Below are positions 44,705 through 52,712 of a DNA stretch of 64,000 nt, piece after piece. Made by a program: the position numbers and the translations under genes. The notes under the pieces are model-generated. The model was given only the letters and a program-made list of their open reading frames with translations, searched no databases and was not told the origin of the DNA. The first letter of the stretch is position 1; each line of letters opens with the position of its first letter. The DNA is taken from the NCBI RefSeq assembly GCF_000012985.1, contig NC_007645.1, positions 1,592,501-1,656,500 of the forward strand, written 5' to 3'. The DNA is from Hahella chejuensis KCTC 2396. GTDB lineage: Bacteria; Pseudomonadota; Gammaproteobacteria; Pseudomonadales; Oleiphilaceae.

Positions 44705-44752
44705 CGTCGTTGCGGACAAATAGAAGGAAGCGATTTGTCCGCCTGATTAATA
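44705..44752 (+). repeat. Fragment of the TA-flanked structured repeat, copy E (3' end only)
   Basis: Only the last hairpin and right terminus remain (GATTAATA end). The stem shows a paired substitution relative to the full copies: GCAGAC...GTCTGC has become GCGGAC...GTCCGC. The copy ends 28 nt before the start codon of the kinase gene. Confidence 0.85.
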
Positions 44753-44780
44753 GTGCAGCAGTTTGCGACTCGGGGAGTCT

Positions 44781-47498
44781 ATGAAGGTTTGTCCCATTTG
44801 CAGTACGGATTTTCCCCAGGGCGACTACTGTCCCGCCGATGGGGCCACGTTGGTGGATAAGCAGCGCCGCGATCCGCTTATCGGCAAAATGCTGAAGGAC
44901 ATGTATCGCATTGAGTCCCGTCTGGCGGAAGGCGGTATGAGTCTGGTCTATGTGGCGCGTCAGTTGTCGCTGGACCGTCTGGTGGTGGTCAAACTGCTGC
45001 GGGCGGGCATGGACGACCATGACTTTATCCAGCTGTTTTTCCGCGAAGCGCGCATCGCCAGCCAATTGAACCACCCCAACGTCATGCATGTGATCGACTT
45101 CGGCAACACCGACGACGGCATGATGTATCTGGTGGTGGAGTATCTGCGCGGAGAAAACCTGTCCGACCTGGTGGAAAAACGCAGCGGGCTGCCGCTGGAA
45201 AATGTGGTGTGGCTGCTGGAGCAGATCGGCGCCGGGCTGCAGGCCGCGCATCAGATGAATATCGTGCACCGCGATCTGAAGCCCGGCAATATCATTGTGG
45301 CGCGAGTGTCCGGCGACCACTCTGTCGCCAAGTTACTGGATTTCGGCATCAGCAAGCCGCTGGGGGAGGGGGATCTCAAATACACCCGCCTGGGTATGGT
45401 GATGGGGACGCCCGGCTATTTGGCGCCGGAGCAGATTGAAGGCGCCCGCAATATCGATAAACGCGCTGATATCTATGCGCTGGGCGCAATTCTCTATTTT
45501 TGCATCACTGGCGAACGCCCATATACCGGCGAGAGTCCTCAGGACATCATGAACCGGCAATGCGCCGGACCGCCGCCGGCGCTGCGGGAAAATCGTCTGA
45601 CCGACGCCCGCAACAAGGCTCTGGAGCCAGTGATTCTGAAAGCCATGGCGTTGCGCCCGGATGACCGCTACCCCGACGTGCAGGCGATGGTGCGAGACAT
45701 CCAGAACCGCGCTCACGCCGGTATCGCGGAATACTCTAAAGCCATGGAAATGGCGCCGCCCAATCCGGACGTTTATCAGTTCATTTTCTATGGCGAGATT
45801 CGCGGCGATGTGGAGTTGCAGGATACCCAGGAAAAGCTGAAAGCGGCGCTGGGATTGAGCGACGCCGCCTGCGCCCGACTGTTCAGCGGTAAACGGGTCG
45901 TGGTGAAAAAGCACCTCAGTCTGGGCAAGGCCAAGAAATACGACGAAGCGTTTCAGGCCGCCGGCGCGCTGGGACAGATCGAAGAGATGGATACCGCCAC
46001 CCGCATTGATCCGGCGCACAGCATGGATGAACGCTCCATGAGTCAACCCATTGTAGTGGCGGCGTCCACCCTGGCGGAGCCTATGCACCTTGGATCGCAG
46101 CCGCCGCCGTTCGGTGTGCAGGGTTATACCCACCCCGTGGCGCCGGTACTGGACGATGAGGGCGACACCACTATTGCGCCTCAAGGGACGCCGCCGCCTT
46201 TTCCTGCCGCGGCAATAAAGCCGGAATCCGCCGGCGGACGCTCCAGGCTGAGGCTTTGGAGCGTACTGACCGTCGTGTTGCTGCTGATCGGCGTCGGTTA
46301 CGCAGTTCCGGTGGTGCGTTACAGCGTTTTTGACTGGGGGGCGGAACTGGCGGGCTGGCAGGCGCCTCGCGGCGTCAGTGAAGAGCGTGTGTCCCTGGGA
46401 ATGAGCGCGGCGTTCAGCGGCGGCGCCAGAGAGCTGGGACGGGCCATGCAGTTGGGCGTCGACCTGCGTATCCGGGAGATCAATGAGCAGGGCGGCATTC
46501 ACGGACGCTATATCGAACTGCGTGCCCTGGACGACGGCTATGAGCCAGTGGCGGCGCGTCATAACGCAGAAAGATTCATACAGCCGGATGGCGTGTTTGC
46601 GATGCTGGGAAATGTCGGCACTCCCACTGCGGAAGCGATTCTGCCCGTAGCCTTGCAGGACCGCACGATTGTGTTCGGAACCTTTTCCGGCGCGGCGTTG
46701 TTGCGCAAAAGTCCGCCAGAGCGTTATGTCTTCAACTATCGCGCCAGCTACGAAGATGAAACCAGCGCATTGATCCGTTATTTCGTGGAAGAGAAAGAGG
46801 TCGATCCGAGGATGATCGCCGTGTTCTACCAGGACGATGGTTATGGTCTGGATGGTCTGAAGGGCGTGGAGGACGCCTTGTCCGACTATGGCGTGCGCCC
46901 GCATGAGATCGCTAAATTCAGCTACCAGCGCAACACGGCGCAAATTGAAGGCGCCGCCCAGGGAATGCTGGGACGGTTGAGTGATATTCAGGCGGTTGTC
47001 GCCATCAGTACCTATACCGCCAGTGCGCGCATGACTAAGCGCCTGCGGCAGGCGGGCTTCACCGGACCTTTCGCCAATGTGTCCTTCGTCGGCGCCAGGG
47101 CTTTGGCTGAGCAGTTCAAAGAACTGGGCGCCGAATACGGAGAGGGCGTTATCGTGTCTCAGGTGGCGCCGCCGTATGATTCCTACGCCACGGGCGTATT
47201 GCGCTATCGGGAGGCGTTGAGTCGCTTCTATCCCAACGAGCAACCGGATTTTATCTCATTGGAAGGCTATATAGTGGCGACCCTGTTTTTCCATGCGTTG
47301 GAGAAGGCGGGTCGCCATTTTGATACGGAGTCGCTAGTGAACACCCTGGAGTCCTTTGACGGTGTGGACTTGGGCATTGGGGAAACCATCACTTTCCGCG
47401 CCTCCAATCATCAGGGCAGTCATCGGGTATGGGGAACCCAGTTGAATCGCGATGGAGCGTTTGAGGCGATCAGGCTCAGCAAGAAAGAAACGCTGTAG
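44781..47498 (+). CDS. Transmembrane Ser/Thr protein kinase with extracytoplasmic LivJ-type binding domain
   Basis: A 905-residue receptor-type kinase. An N-terminal zinc-ribbon-like piece (CPICSTDFPQGDYCPADG) is followed by a Hanks-type kinase domain at about 42-310: VVVKLLRAG (ATP Lys), IVHRDLKPGN (catalytic loop), LDFGIS (DFG), and GTPGYLAPEQ (activation loop and APE). A juxtamembrane linker rich in Pro and Ala precedes one membrane helix (about 490-512). The C-terminal 360 residues are a type I periplasmic-binding fold of the branched-chain amino acid receptor family (Peripla_BP_6: AAFSGGARELGRAMQLGVDL, AVFYQDDGYGLDGLKG, ISLEGYIVATLFFHAL). Start ATG 44781 has GGGGAG upstream; an in-frame codon at 44763 does not. 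Ligand and targets are unknown. Confidence 0.9.
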   Translation: MKVCPICSTDFPQGDYCPADGATLVDKQRRDPLIGKMLKDMYRIESRLAEGGMSLVYVARQLSLDRLVVVKLLRAGMDDHDFIQLFFREARIASQLNHPNVMHVIDFGNTDDGMMYLVVEYLRGENLSDLVEKRSGLPLENVVWLLEQIGAGLQAAHQMNIVHRDLKPGNIIVARVSGDHSVAKLLDFGISKPLGEGDLKYTRLGMVMGTPGYLAPEQIEGARNIDKRADIYALGAILYFCITGERPYTGESPQDIMNRQCAGPPPALRENRLTDARNKALEPVILKAMALRPDDRYPDVQAMVRDIQNRAHAGIAEYSKAMEMAPPNPDVYQFIFYGEIRGDVELQDTQEKLKAALGLSDAACARLFSGKRVVVKKHLSLGKAKKYDEAFQAAGALGQIEEMDTATRIDPAHSMDERSMSQPIVVAASTLAEPMHLGSQPPPFGVQGYTHPVAPVLDDEGDTTIAPQGTPPPFPAAAIKPESAGGRSRLRLWSVLTVVLLLIGVGYAVPVVRYSVFDWGAELAGWQAPRGVSEERVSLGMSAAFSGGARELGRAMQLGVDLRIREINEQGGIHGRYIELRALDDGYEPVAARHNAERFIQPDGVFAMLGNVGTPTAEAILPVALQDRTIVFGTFSGAALLRKSPPERYVFNYRASYEDETSALIRYFVEEKEVDPRMIAVFYQDDGYGLDGLKGVEDALSDYGVRPHEIAKFSYQRNTAQIEGAAQGMLGRLSDIQAVVAISTYTASARMTKRLRQAGFTGPFANVSFVGARALAEQFKELGAEYGEGVIVSQVAPPYDSYATGVLRYREALSRFYPNEQPDFISLEGYIVATLFFHALEKAGRHFDTESLVNTLESFDGVDLGIGETITFRASNHQGSHRVWGTQLNRDGAFEAIRLSKKETL

Positions 47499-47599
47499 CC
47501 TGACCATTCCGACATCATCTCCGCGGCGTCCGATGCGGCTGGATGAAGGATGCGCCAGACCGGGTCGCGCGCTGCGGACTCAGCATGAGGCGAAGCGAA

Positions 47600-48541
47600 A
47601 TGAGCGGCGTAACAGCGAAATCTCTACTGGTGGCCATGGGACTCTATTGCAGTCTATGCGCGACCTCCGCGATGGCGGTGGAAGTGCAGCAAAACCAGTT
47701 GTACGAAGGGGGAACCCTGATTGAGTCCGGTTCACTGGGCTTGTCGTTCAAGATCCCGGACGGTTGGCAAGGCGCCTGGCCGGCGGGCTCGGAACTCTTC
47801 GTCCTGGAATCCCAGGCTTTAAAAGCCAATATTTTTGTCTATATCGACCAATCCGGCGAGCAGGCGCTGATGCAACAGATGGCGCAACCGGTGCCGCTGG
47901 ACGCTTCCGTTATCCTTTACCCCAAAAGCGCGCCGCAAAAACGCAATGGCCGTCTGACGGCGGATTACAGCATCGGCAATATGCCCAACATGGAAGGCCG
48001 CATCAGCGCCGTCACCGGCAAAGGCTCCACCTCTGTGGCGTTGATCGCGGTCGCGGATCAGAGCACCGCCGCGCAAGTCTGGAAAGTGGCGGAGACCGTG
48101 GCCTCATCGGTTAAATTCTCCGCGCCGAAACCCTTGGCGCAAGGCGGGGGCGATGGCGGTTGGAGCACCTACATGCGAGGGCGTCATATCGTGCGCTACT
48201 ACTCCGGCTCCGGGTATCACGAAGAAGAGCACATCTGGCTGTGCAGCAACGGTGAGTTCTATCGCTCCGGCAACAGCGGGGGCTATGGCGGCGGAGCGAG
48301 CGGCGCTACCGGCACTCAGGGCGCCGGTAAATGGGAAGCTCAGGGTTCGTTGAACGCCCAGGGCATGTTGATTCTGCAATATGGTCCTGGCTACAGCATG
48401 CACGGCAGTACGCCGGGCTTTGATTGGAGTGAATCCGGTCCGGGCGGGGAACGCGTCACTTTTACACTGGCGTTGGCCAATAACAAGCTGTATCTGGATG
48501 GAACCCAGTGGTTGCGGGACGGCAACAATCGTTGTCAGTAA
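47600..48541 (+). CDS. Exported hypothetical protein
   Basis: A 313-residue protein with a signal peptide (about 1-27, ending TSAMA). The first domain (about 30-175) has features of a PsbP-like or stress-induced lipoprotein fold (SLGLSFKIPDGW, VALIAVADQSTAAQVWKVAETVASSVKF). After a Gly-rich spacer comes a beta-rich C-terminal domain (HIWLCSNGEFYRSG, KWEAQGSLNAQGMLILQYG, KLYLDGTQWLRDGNNRC). Starts at 47543 and 47585 are also in frame; 47600 best fits the signal peptide. It follows the receptor kinase gene by about 100 nt and might act with it. Confidence 0.72.
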   Translation: MSGVTAKSLLVAMGLYCSLCATSAMAVEVQQNQLYEGGTLIESGSLGLSFKIPDGWQGAWPAGSELFVLESQALKANIFVYIDQSGEQALMQQMAQPVPLDASVILYPKSAPQKRNGRLTADYSIGNMPNMEGRISAVTGKGSTSVALIAVADQSTAAQVWKVAETVASSVKFSAPKPLAQGGGDGGWSTYMRGRHIVRYYSGSGYHEEEHIWLCSNGEFYRSGNSGGYGGGASGATGTQGAGKWEAQGSLNAQGMLILQYGPGYSMHGSTPGFDWSESGPGGERVTFTLALANNKLYLDGTQWLRDGNNRCQ

Positions 48542-48547
48542 GAAGGG

Positions 48548-48570
48548 CGGGAGCGACGTTGTCGCTCCCG
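48548..48570. terminator. Terminator between the exported protein gene and tdh
   Basis: A perfect 10-bp stem CGGGAGCGAC / GTCGCTCCCG with a 3-nt loop between convergent genes. On the minus strand CCCTTCTTA follows, and on the plus strand AAAAG, so it probably serves tdh best. Confidence 0.78.
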
Positions 48571-48576
48571 AAAAGC

Positions 48577-49620
48577 TCAGTCCGACCAGCGCAGTACGAC
48601 TTTGCCGGAACGGCCGCTACGCATGGCTTCGAAGCCTTGTTCGTAGTCGGCGTATTCGAAGTGGTGGGTAATGATGGGCTCGATATCCAGTCCCGCTTCC
48701 AGCATCGCCAGCATCTTGTACCAGGTCTCGAACATTTCGCGACCGTAGATGCCTTTGATTTGCAGCGCCTTGAGCACGATTTTGCTGAGATCCAGCTCCG
48801 CCGGCTTGGACGGGAGGCCCAGCAGAGAAATGCGGCCTCCCATCATCATCACGTCCAGCATATCGTTGAGAGCGGAGGGAATGCCGCTCATTTCCAGGCC
48901 CACATCGAACCCTTCCTTCATTTTCAGTCGTCCCATGACGTCGCGCAGAGACTCCCGTTGCGCGTTGACTGGCTCCACATCCGCGACCTTGGCCGCCAGC
49001 TCCAGGCGATAGTCGTTGATGTCGGTGATCACCACTTTATGGGCTCCTGCGAAGCGCGCCACTGCGGCGGCCATGATGCCGATAGGGCCGGCGCCGGTGA
49101 TCAGAACGTCCTCGCCAACCAGATCATAAGCGAGGGCCGCATGGACGGCGTTGCCCAGCGGGTCGAGGATGGCGCCCAGCTCCAGACTTACTGCGTCCGG
49201 CAAGGGCACGACGTTGAACGCCGGCAGGCAGAGGTACTCGGCGAAAGCGCCGGGCAGATTTACGCCGATGCCTTTGGTGTCCGGCGCCAGATGGAAGCGT
49301 CCTGCGCGGGCGTTGCGGCTGAGCATGCCCACTACGTGACCCTCTCCCGAAACGCGCTGTCCGATATGCAGACCATCGACATGACTGCCGACTTCCACTA
49401 TTTCACCGCTGTACTCATGACCGGTGGTTAAAGGGACCGGGACGTTGTTGCGCGCCCAGTCGTCCCAGTTGTAGATGTGGATGTCGGTGCCGCAGATCGC
49501 GGTGCGCTTGATCTTGATGATCACATCGTTGGGCCCGCATTCGGGAACCGGCTGCTCCTGCAGCCAGAGTCCGGGAGCGGATTGCGCTTTGACCAACGCC
49601 TTCATGGTTGACGACTGCAT
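48577..49620 (-). CDS. tdh: L-threonine 3-dehydrogenase lacking the structural-zinc cysteines
   Basis: A 347-residue NAD-dependent medium-chain dehydrogenase that oxidises threonine to 2-amino-3-ketobutyrate. The catalytic zinc site is present: Cys in [14 protein letters not shown] and His-Glu in [11 protein letters not shown]. The NAD-binding [11 protein letters not shown] is intact. In the lobe that normally carries a four-cysteine structural zinc, the sequence is [22 protein letters not shown]. The four positions that are Cys in E. coli Tdh (GEGHxxCGHCRNCRGGRTHLC) are Gly, Ser, Ala and Ala. GGAGG lies 7 nt before ATG 49620. It starts 2 nt after the kbl stop. Confidence 0.95.
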   Translation of the reverse strand: MQSSTMKALVKAQSAPGLWLQEQPVPECGPNDVIIKIKRTAICGTDIHIYNWDDWARNNVPVPLTTGHEYSGEIVEVGSHVDGLHIGQRVSGEGHVVGMLSRNARAGRFHLAPDTKGIGVNLPGAFAEYLCLPAFNVVPLPDAVSLELGAILDPLGNAVHAALAYDLVGEDVLITGAGPIGIMAAAVARFAGAHKVVITDINDYRLELAAKVADVEPVNAQRESLRDVMGRLKMKEGFDVGLEMSGIPSALNDMLDVMMMGGRISLLGLPSKPAELDLSKIVLKALQIKGIYGREMFETWYKMLAMLEAGLDIEPIITHHFEYADYEQGFEAMRSGRSGKVVLRWSD

Positions 49621-49622
49621 GT

Positions 49623-50825
49623 TCAGCCTCCAATAACCCCAAGTTGTTGACCGACGCGGGTAAAGGCGGCCACCGCCTGCTCCAGTTGTTCGCGGGTCAG
49701 CGCCGCATTCATTTGGGTGCGGATGCGCGCCTGACCTTGCGGCACCACCGGATAGAAGAAGCCGGTGACATATACTCCCTGTTCATACAGCGCTTTCGCA
49801 AAATCCTGCGCCAGCTTGGCGTCCCCCAGCATGACCGGGATGATGGCGTGTTCGCCGGGCAGCAGTTTGAAGCCGGCTTCGCTCAGGCTGTTACGGAAAA
49901 ACGCGGCGTGCTCGCGCAGGTTGTCGCGCAGATGGTCGCCGGCGATGGAAATTTCCAGGGCTTTCAGGCTGCCTGCGACGACAGGCGGGGGAAGGGAGTT
50001 GGAGAACAGATAGGGGCGGGCGCGTTGACGGAGCAGTTCGATAATATTGCGGCTCGCTGCAATAAAGCCGCCGGCTGCGCCGCCGAGGGCTTTACCCAGC
50101 GTGCCGGTAATAATGTCCACTTCCACGCCGTTGTAGGCGGCGCTGCCTTTGCCCTGCGGACCGATAACGCCGGTGGCGTGACAGTCGTCCACCATCACCA
50201 GGGCGTCGTATTTGCGCGCAATGGCGACAATGTCTTTCAACGGCGCGATATAGCCGTCCATGGAGAAGACGCCGTCGGTGGCCACCAGAATGTTGCGGGC
50301 GCCGTCGGCGCGCGCCTGTTTCAACTGGGCTTCCAGATCATTCAGGTCGCGGTTGCCGAAACGGTAGCGCTTGGCCTTGCACAGACGGATGCCGTCGATG
50401 ATGGAGGCATGGTTCAGGGAGTCGGAGACAATAGCGTCTTCGGCGCTTAATAACGGCTCGAACAGGCCGCCGTTGGCGTCGAAGCAGGCGGCGAACAGAA
50501 TGCTGTCCTCCATGCCCAGGAACTCGGCGATTTTGTGCTCCAGTTCTTTGTGCAGCGTTTGCGTGCCGCAGATAAAACGCACGGAAGCCATGCCGAAACC
50601 GTATTTGTCGAGCGCTTCATGGGCCGCTGAGATGACTTCCGGGTTGTCCGCCAAGCCCAGATAATTATTCGCGCAGAGATTGAGAATTTGTTTATCGCCA
50701 GCTTCTCCGGCGAGTTTGACGGCGGCCGCCTGAGGGGTGTCGATTACCCGTTCCTTTTTAAACAGGCCGGCTTTTTCAATTTCATCAAGGGTTTGCTGTA
50801 ATTGTTGTTGGAAAGTCTGGTTCAT
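49623..50825 (-). CDS. kbl: 2-amino-3-ketobutyrate CoA ligase (glycine C-acetyltransferase)
   Basis: A 400-residue PLP enzyme of the alpha-oxoamine synthase family. It splits 2-amino-3-ketobutyrate with CoA into glycine and acetyl-CoA, completing threonine breakdown begun by Tdh. The PLP Lys is in [14 protein letters not shown], and [16 protein letters not shown] and [12 protein letters not shown] are family hallmarks. It is the first gene of the kbl-tdh operon, with a sigma70-type promoter and overlapping operator just upstream. Confidence 0.96.
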   Translation of the reverse strand: MNQTFQQQLQQTLDEIEKAGLFKKERVIDTPQAAAVKLAGEAGDKQILNLCANNYLGLADNPEVISAAHEALDKYGFGMASVRFICGTQTLHKELEHKIAEFLGMEDSILFAACFDANGGLFEPLLSAEDAIVSDSLNHASIIDGIRLCKAKRYRFGNRDLNDLEAQLKQARADGARNILVATDGVFSMDGYIAPLKDIVAIARKYDALVMVDDCHATGVIGPQGKGSAAYNGVEVDIITGTLGKALGGAAGGFIAASRNIIELLRQRARPYLFSNSLPPPVVAGSLKALEISIAGDHLRDNLREHAAFFRNSLSEAGFKLLPGEHAIIPVMLGDAKLAQDFAKALYEQGVYVTGFFYPVVPQGQARIRTQMNAALTREQLEQAVAAFTRVGQQLGVIGG

Positions 50826-50851
50826 TGGAATTTTCCCTTATATCGGACGTG

Positions 50852-50885
50852 TTTCCTGTATAGTGGAAAAATGTCTGCAAAGCAA
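50852..50885 (-). promoter_or_regulatory. kbl-tdh promoter with overlapping operator
   Basis: On the minus strand a -35 TTGCTT (50880-50885) and a -10 TATACA (50857-50862) are 17 bp apart. An inverted repeat TTTCC-N8-GGAAA (50852-50869) covers the -10, and further TTTCC/GGAAA half-sites flank it on both sides (for example GGAATTTTCC near the kbl start). This is where a repressor would sit. The XRE-cupin regulator encoded immediately upstream is the obvious candidate. Confidence 0.7.
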
Positions 50886-51009
50886 TAGGGAAAAATATAC
50901 CCGGCCCCCTGAATCAGGGCCATGGCGGCCTCCCTGCCGTGTTGCGTCTCCTAACCGTATTGTTAAGTGGAATGGCCGTCAGATGGCGGCGAAGAAACGC
51001 TGACAGTAC

Positions 51010-51588
51010 CTAGCGATGGCTATGATTCATCACTACTAAAAGAGCAATGGTGTCGCTGTCGCCGGGGTTCTGAATGGTGTGGGCGACGTCGGCGTGATAG
51101 CGGGCGGTGTCGCCCTGCGCCAGCCGTTGCGACTGTGTGCCGCTGACGACTTCAAGCTGACCGCTCAGTACGGTGAGGTGCTCCATGCAGCCCTGCGTGT
51201 GCGCCTGACTTTCCAGCTTCCCCTGTGGCCGCATGCGCAGCTCGTACCACTCTATGGAGCCCACCAGATGGGGCGGGCTGAGAATACTCAGGTGATAGCC
51301 GCCCTGGGGATTGTCTATCTTTGGCGTCTGCGCGGCGATGATATGTTCGATAGGAGAGTGCGAGACGCCCTCGCTTTCATCCACCAGTTCCGACCACTCG
51401 ATGCCCATGGCGCGGGTAAGGTTCCACAGGGTGGCGAAGGTCGGGTTGGCCTGGCCGCGCTCGATCTGCGACAGCATGGAGCGGGAGACGTTGGATTGCT
51501 GCGCCAGTTGCTCCAGGGTCAGTTTTTCTGACTTCCTGAGCTGTTGAATGCGTTTGCCCAGTCTGGCGACTAAATCAGTGTCTTTCAT
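51010..51588 (-). CDS. XRE family regulator with cupin sensor domain
   Basis: A 192-residue regulator. The N-terminal HTH_3 domain (about 7-62) reads LGKRIQQLRKSEKLTLEQLA with recognition helix SNVSRSMLSQIERGQANP. The C-terminal cupin_2 domain (about 110-185; AHTQGCMEHLTVLSGQLEV, ARYHADVAHTIQNPG) binds a small effector or metal. Start ATG 51588 overlaps the upstream stop by 4 nt (ATGA). The gene lies directly upstream of kbl-tdh, so control of threonine degradation is likely; it may also be read from the tctDE transcript. Confidence 0.88.
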   Translation of the reverse strand: MKDTDLVARLGKRIQQLRKSEKLTLEQLAQQSNVSRSMLSQIERGQANPTFATLWNLTRAMGIEWSELVDESEGVSHSPIEHIIAAQTPKIDNPQGGYHLSILSPPHLVGSIEWYELRMRPQGKLESQAHTQGCMEHLTVLSGQLEVVSGTQSQRLAQGDTARYHADVAHTIQNPGDSDTIALLVVMNHSHR

Positions 51589-52712
51589 TGTTTCGTTTCG
51601 CGTTCCAGAGATCGGCGCCACTCGCTTAGAAAGCGTTGCCGTTTCAGTTTATCCAGCGGAACCAGCAGTTGTGGCCCCACAGTAATGGGTTTCAGCGGTC
51701 CCGGCGCATGTTTGTTCAGCCAGTCCGCAGTGACTTCGCCATGCACGCCAGGGTCGATGGGATACAGTTTCGACTCGCTGGCCAGAGTCTGCTGGCCGGC
51801 AGGCGATAACAGAAAATCCAGGAAATCCCGGGCGTTCTGCGTGTTGAGCGCATGCTTATGAATCAGGGCGATGCGCGTCATGATCAACGTGTAGTCCGCC
51901 GGCAGAATCATCTGCAGGTGCGGGGCGGAGGCCAGACGGGCCTTGGTGTACGATCCCAGCAGATTATAGCCGATCGCATACTGGCCGGAAGCCAGTCCGT
52001 CGAGAATGTCGCCGGTGCAGCAGGCCAGTTGCACCGAGTGGGTGCCGAAGGCTTCCAGCAAACGGCCATAGGTGGTCGCCTGCTGGCTGTCCTGGGCGGC
52101 GAACAGATAACCGACGCCGCTGCGGGCGATGTCATAGGTGGCGATTTTTCCCGTCAGACTCTCGCCCTGACTGCGGATCAGCTCCAGCAATTGCTGGCGA
52201 TCCTGCGGCGGCGGTTCCGGTAACAGTCTGGTGTTCACCACGGTCACCACCGGTTCGAAGGTAAAGCCGAACGCTTCGTTGCGCCACTTCGCCCAGTCCG
52301 GAATGCGGCGGGTGTAAGGTGATTCGTAGCGTTGCGCATAGCCGTCGTTGACCAGCTTTACCTGCAAATCCATCGCCGAGCTGATCAGCAGATCGCCGAC
52401 GATGGCGTCCATCGGCTCCGTCGTATGGGAGGAGCCTTCCACGGTATGCTGGAACAGGTCGGCGGTTTCAAACTCGATAAGACGGATCTCTACATTGGGA
52501 TAACGCTGCTGAAACGCCTTGATGATAGGGTTCATCACCACGTAATCCAGCACAGCGTGGATATTGAGTGCGCTGACCGGCTTCTGTTGCGCCGGATAAA
52601 GCACGACCGGCAACGGGCCGGACGCCGCGCTGGCGGGCGTTACGTTAACGGCGAACGCCAGCGCGCAGCCTAGCAGGAGGAAGCCGAAGAGTTTCATCAT
52701 GTCGCTAACCAC
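51585..52712 (-). CDS. Periplasmic solute-binding protein in the tctDE operon
   Basis: A 375-residue protein with a signal peptide (MMKLFGFLLLGCALAFAV core, cleavage near PASAA) and a type II periplasmic binding fold of the ABC/iron-sulfate-like class (LVNDGYAQRYESPYTRRIPDWA, FGFTFEPVVTVVNTRLL, LDFLLSPAGQQTLASESKLYPIDPG). GTG 52712 has GGAG 7 nt upstream and overlaps the kinase gene by 8 nt; ATGs at 52700 and 52697 are alternatives. No permease or ATPase gene accompanies it. It may therefore present the ligand to the TctE-type kinase rather than to a transporter. Confidence 0.82.
   Translation of the reverse strand: MVSDMMKLFGFLLLGCALAFAVNVTPASAASGPLPVVLYPAQQKPVSALNIHAVLDYVVMNPIIKAFQQRYPNVEIRLIEFETADLFQHTVEGSSHTTEPMDAIVGDLLISSAMDLQVKLVNDGYAQRYESPYTRRIPDWAKWRNEAFGFTFEPVVTVVNTRLLPEPPPQDRQQLLELIRSQGESLTGKIATYDIARSGVGYLFAAQDSQQATTYGRLLEAFGTHSVQLACCTGDILDGLASGQYAIGYNLLGSYTKARLASAPHLQMILPADYTLIMTRIALIHKHALNTQNARDFLDFLLSPAGQQTLASESKLYPIDPGVHGEVTADWLNKHAPGPLKPITVGPQLLVPLDKLKRQRFLSEWRRSLERETKQ

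Noticed and set aside
22196-44752. The 148-bp repeats as a CRISPR array
   Set aside because: Copies are kilobases apart, in both orientations, much longer than CRISPR repeats, without spacers or cas genes.
45333-47243. A 636-codon open frame on the minus strand
   Set aside because: It is antisense to the receptor kinase gene; GC-rich third positions keep this frame open. The plus-strand product has clear kinase and binding-protein motifs.
48508-50450. Long plus-strand frames (307 and 280 codons)
   Set aside because: Antisense shadows of tdh and kbl.
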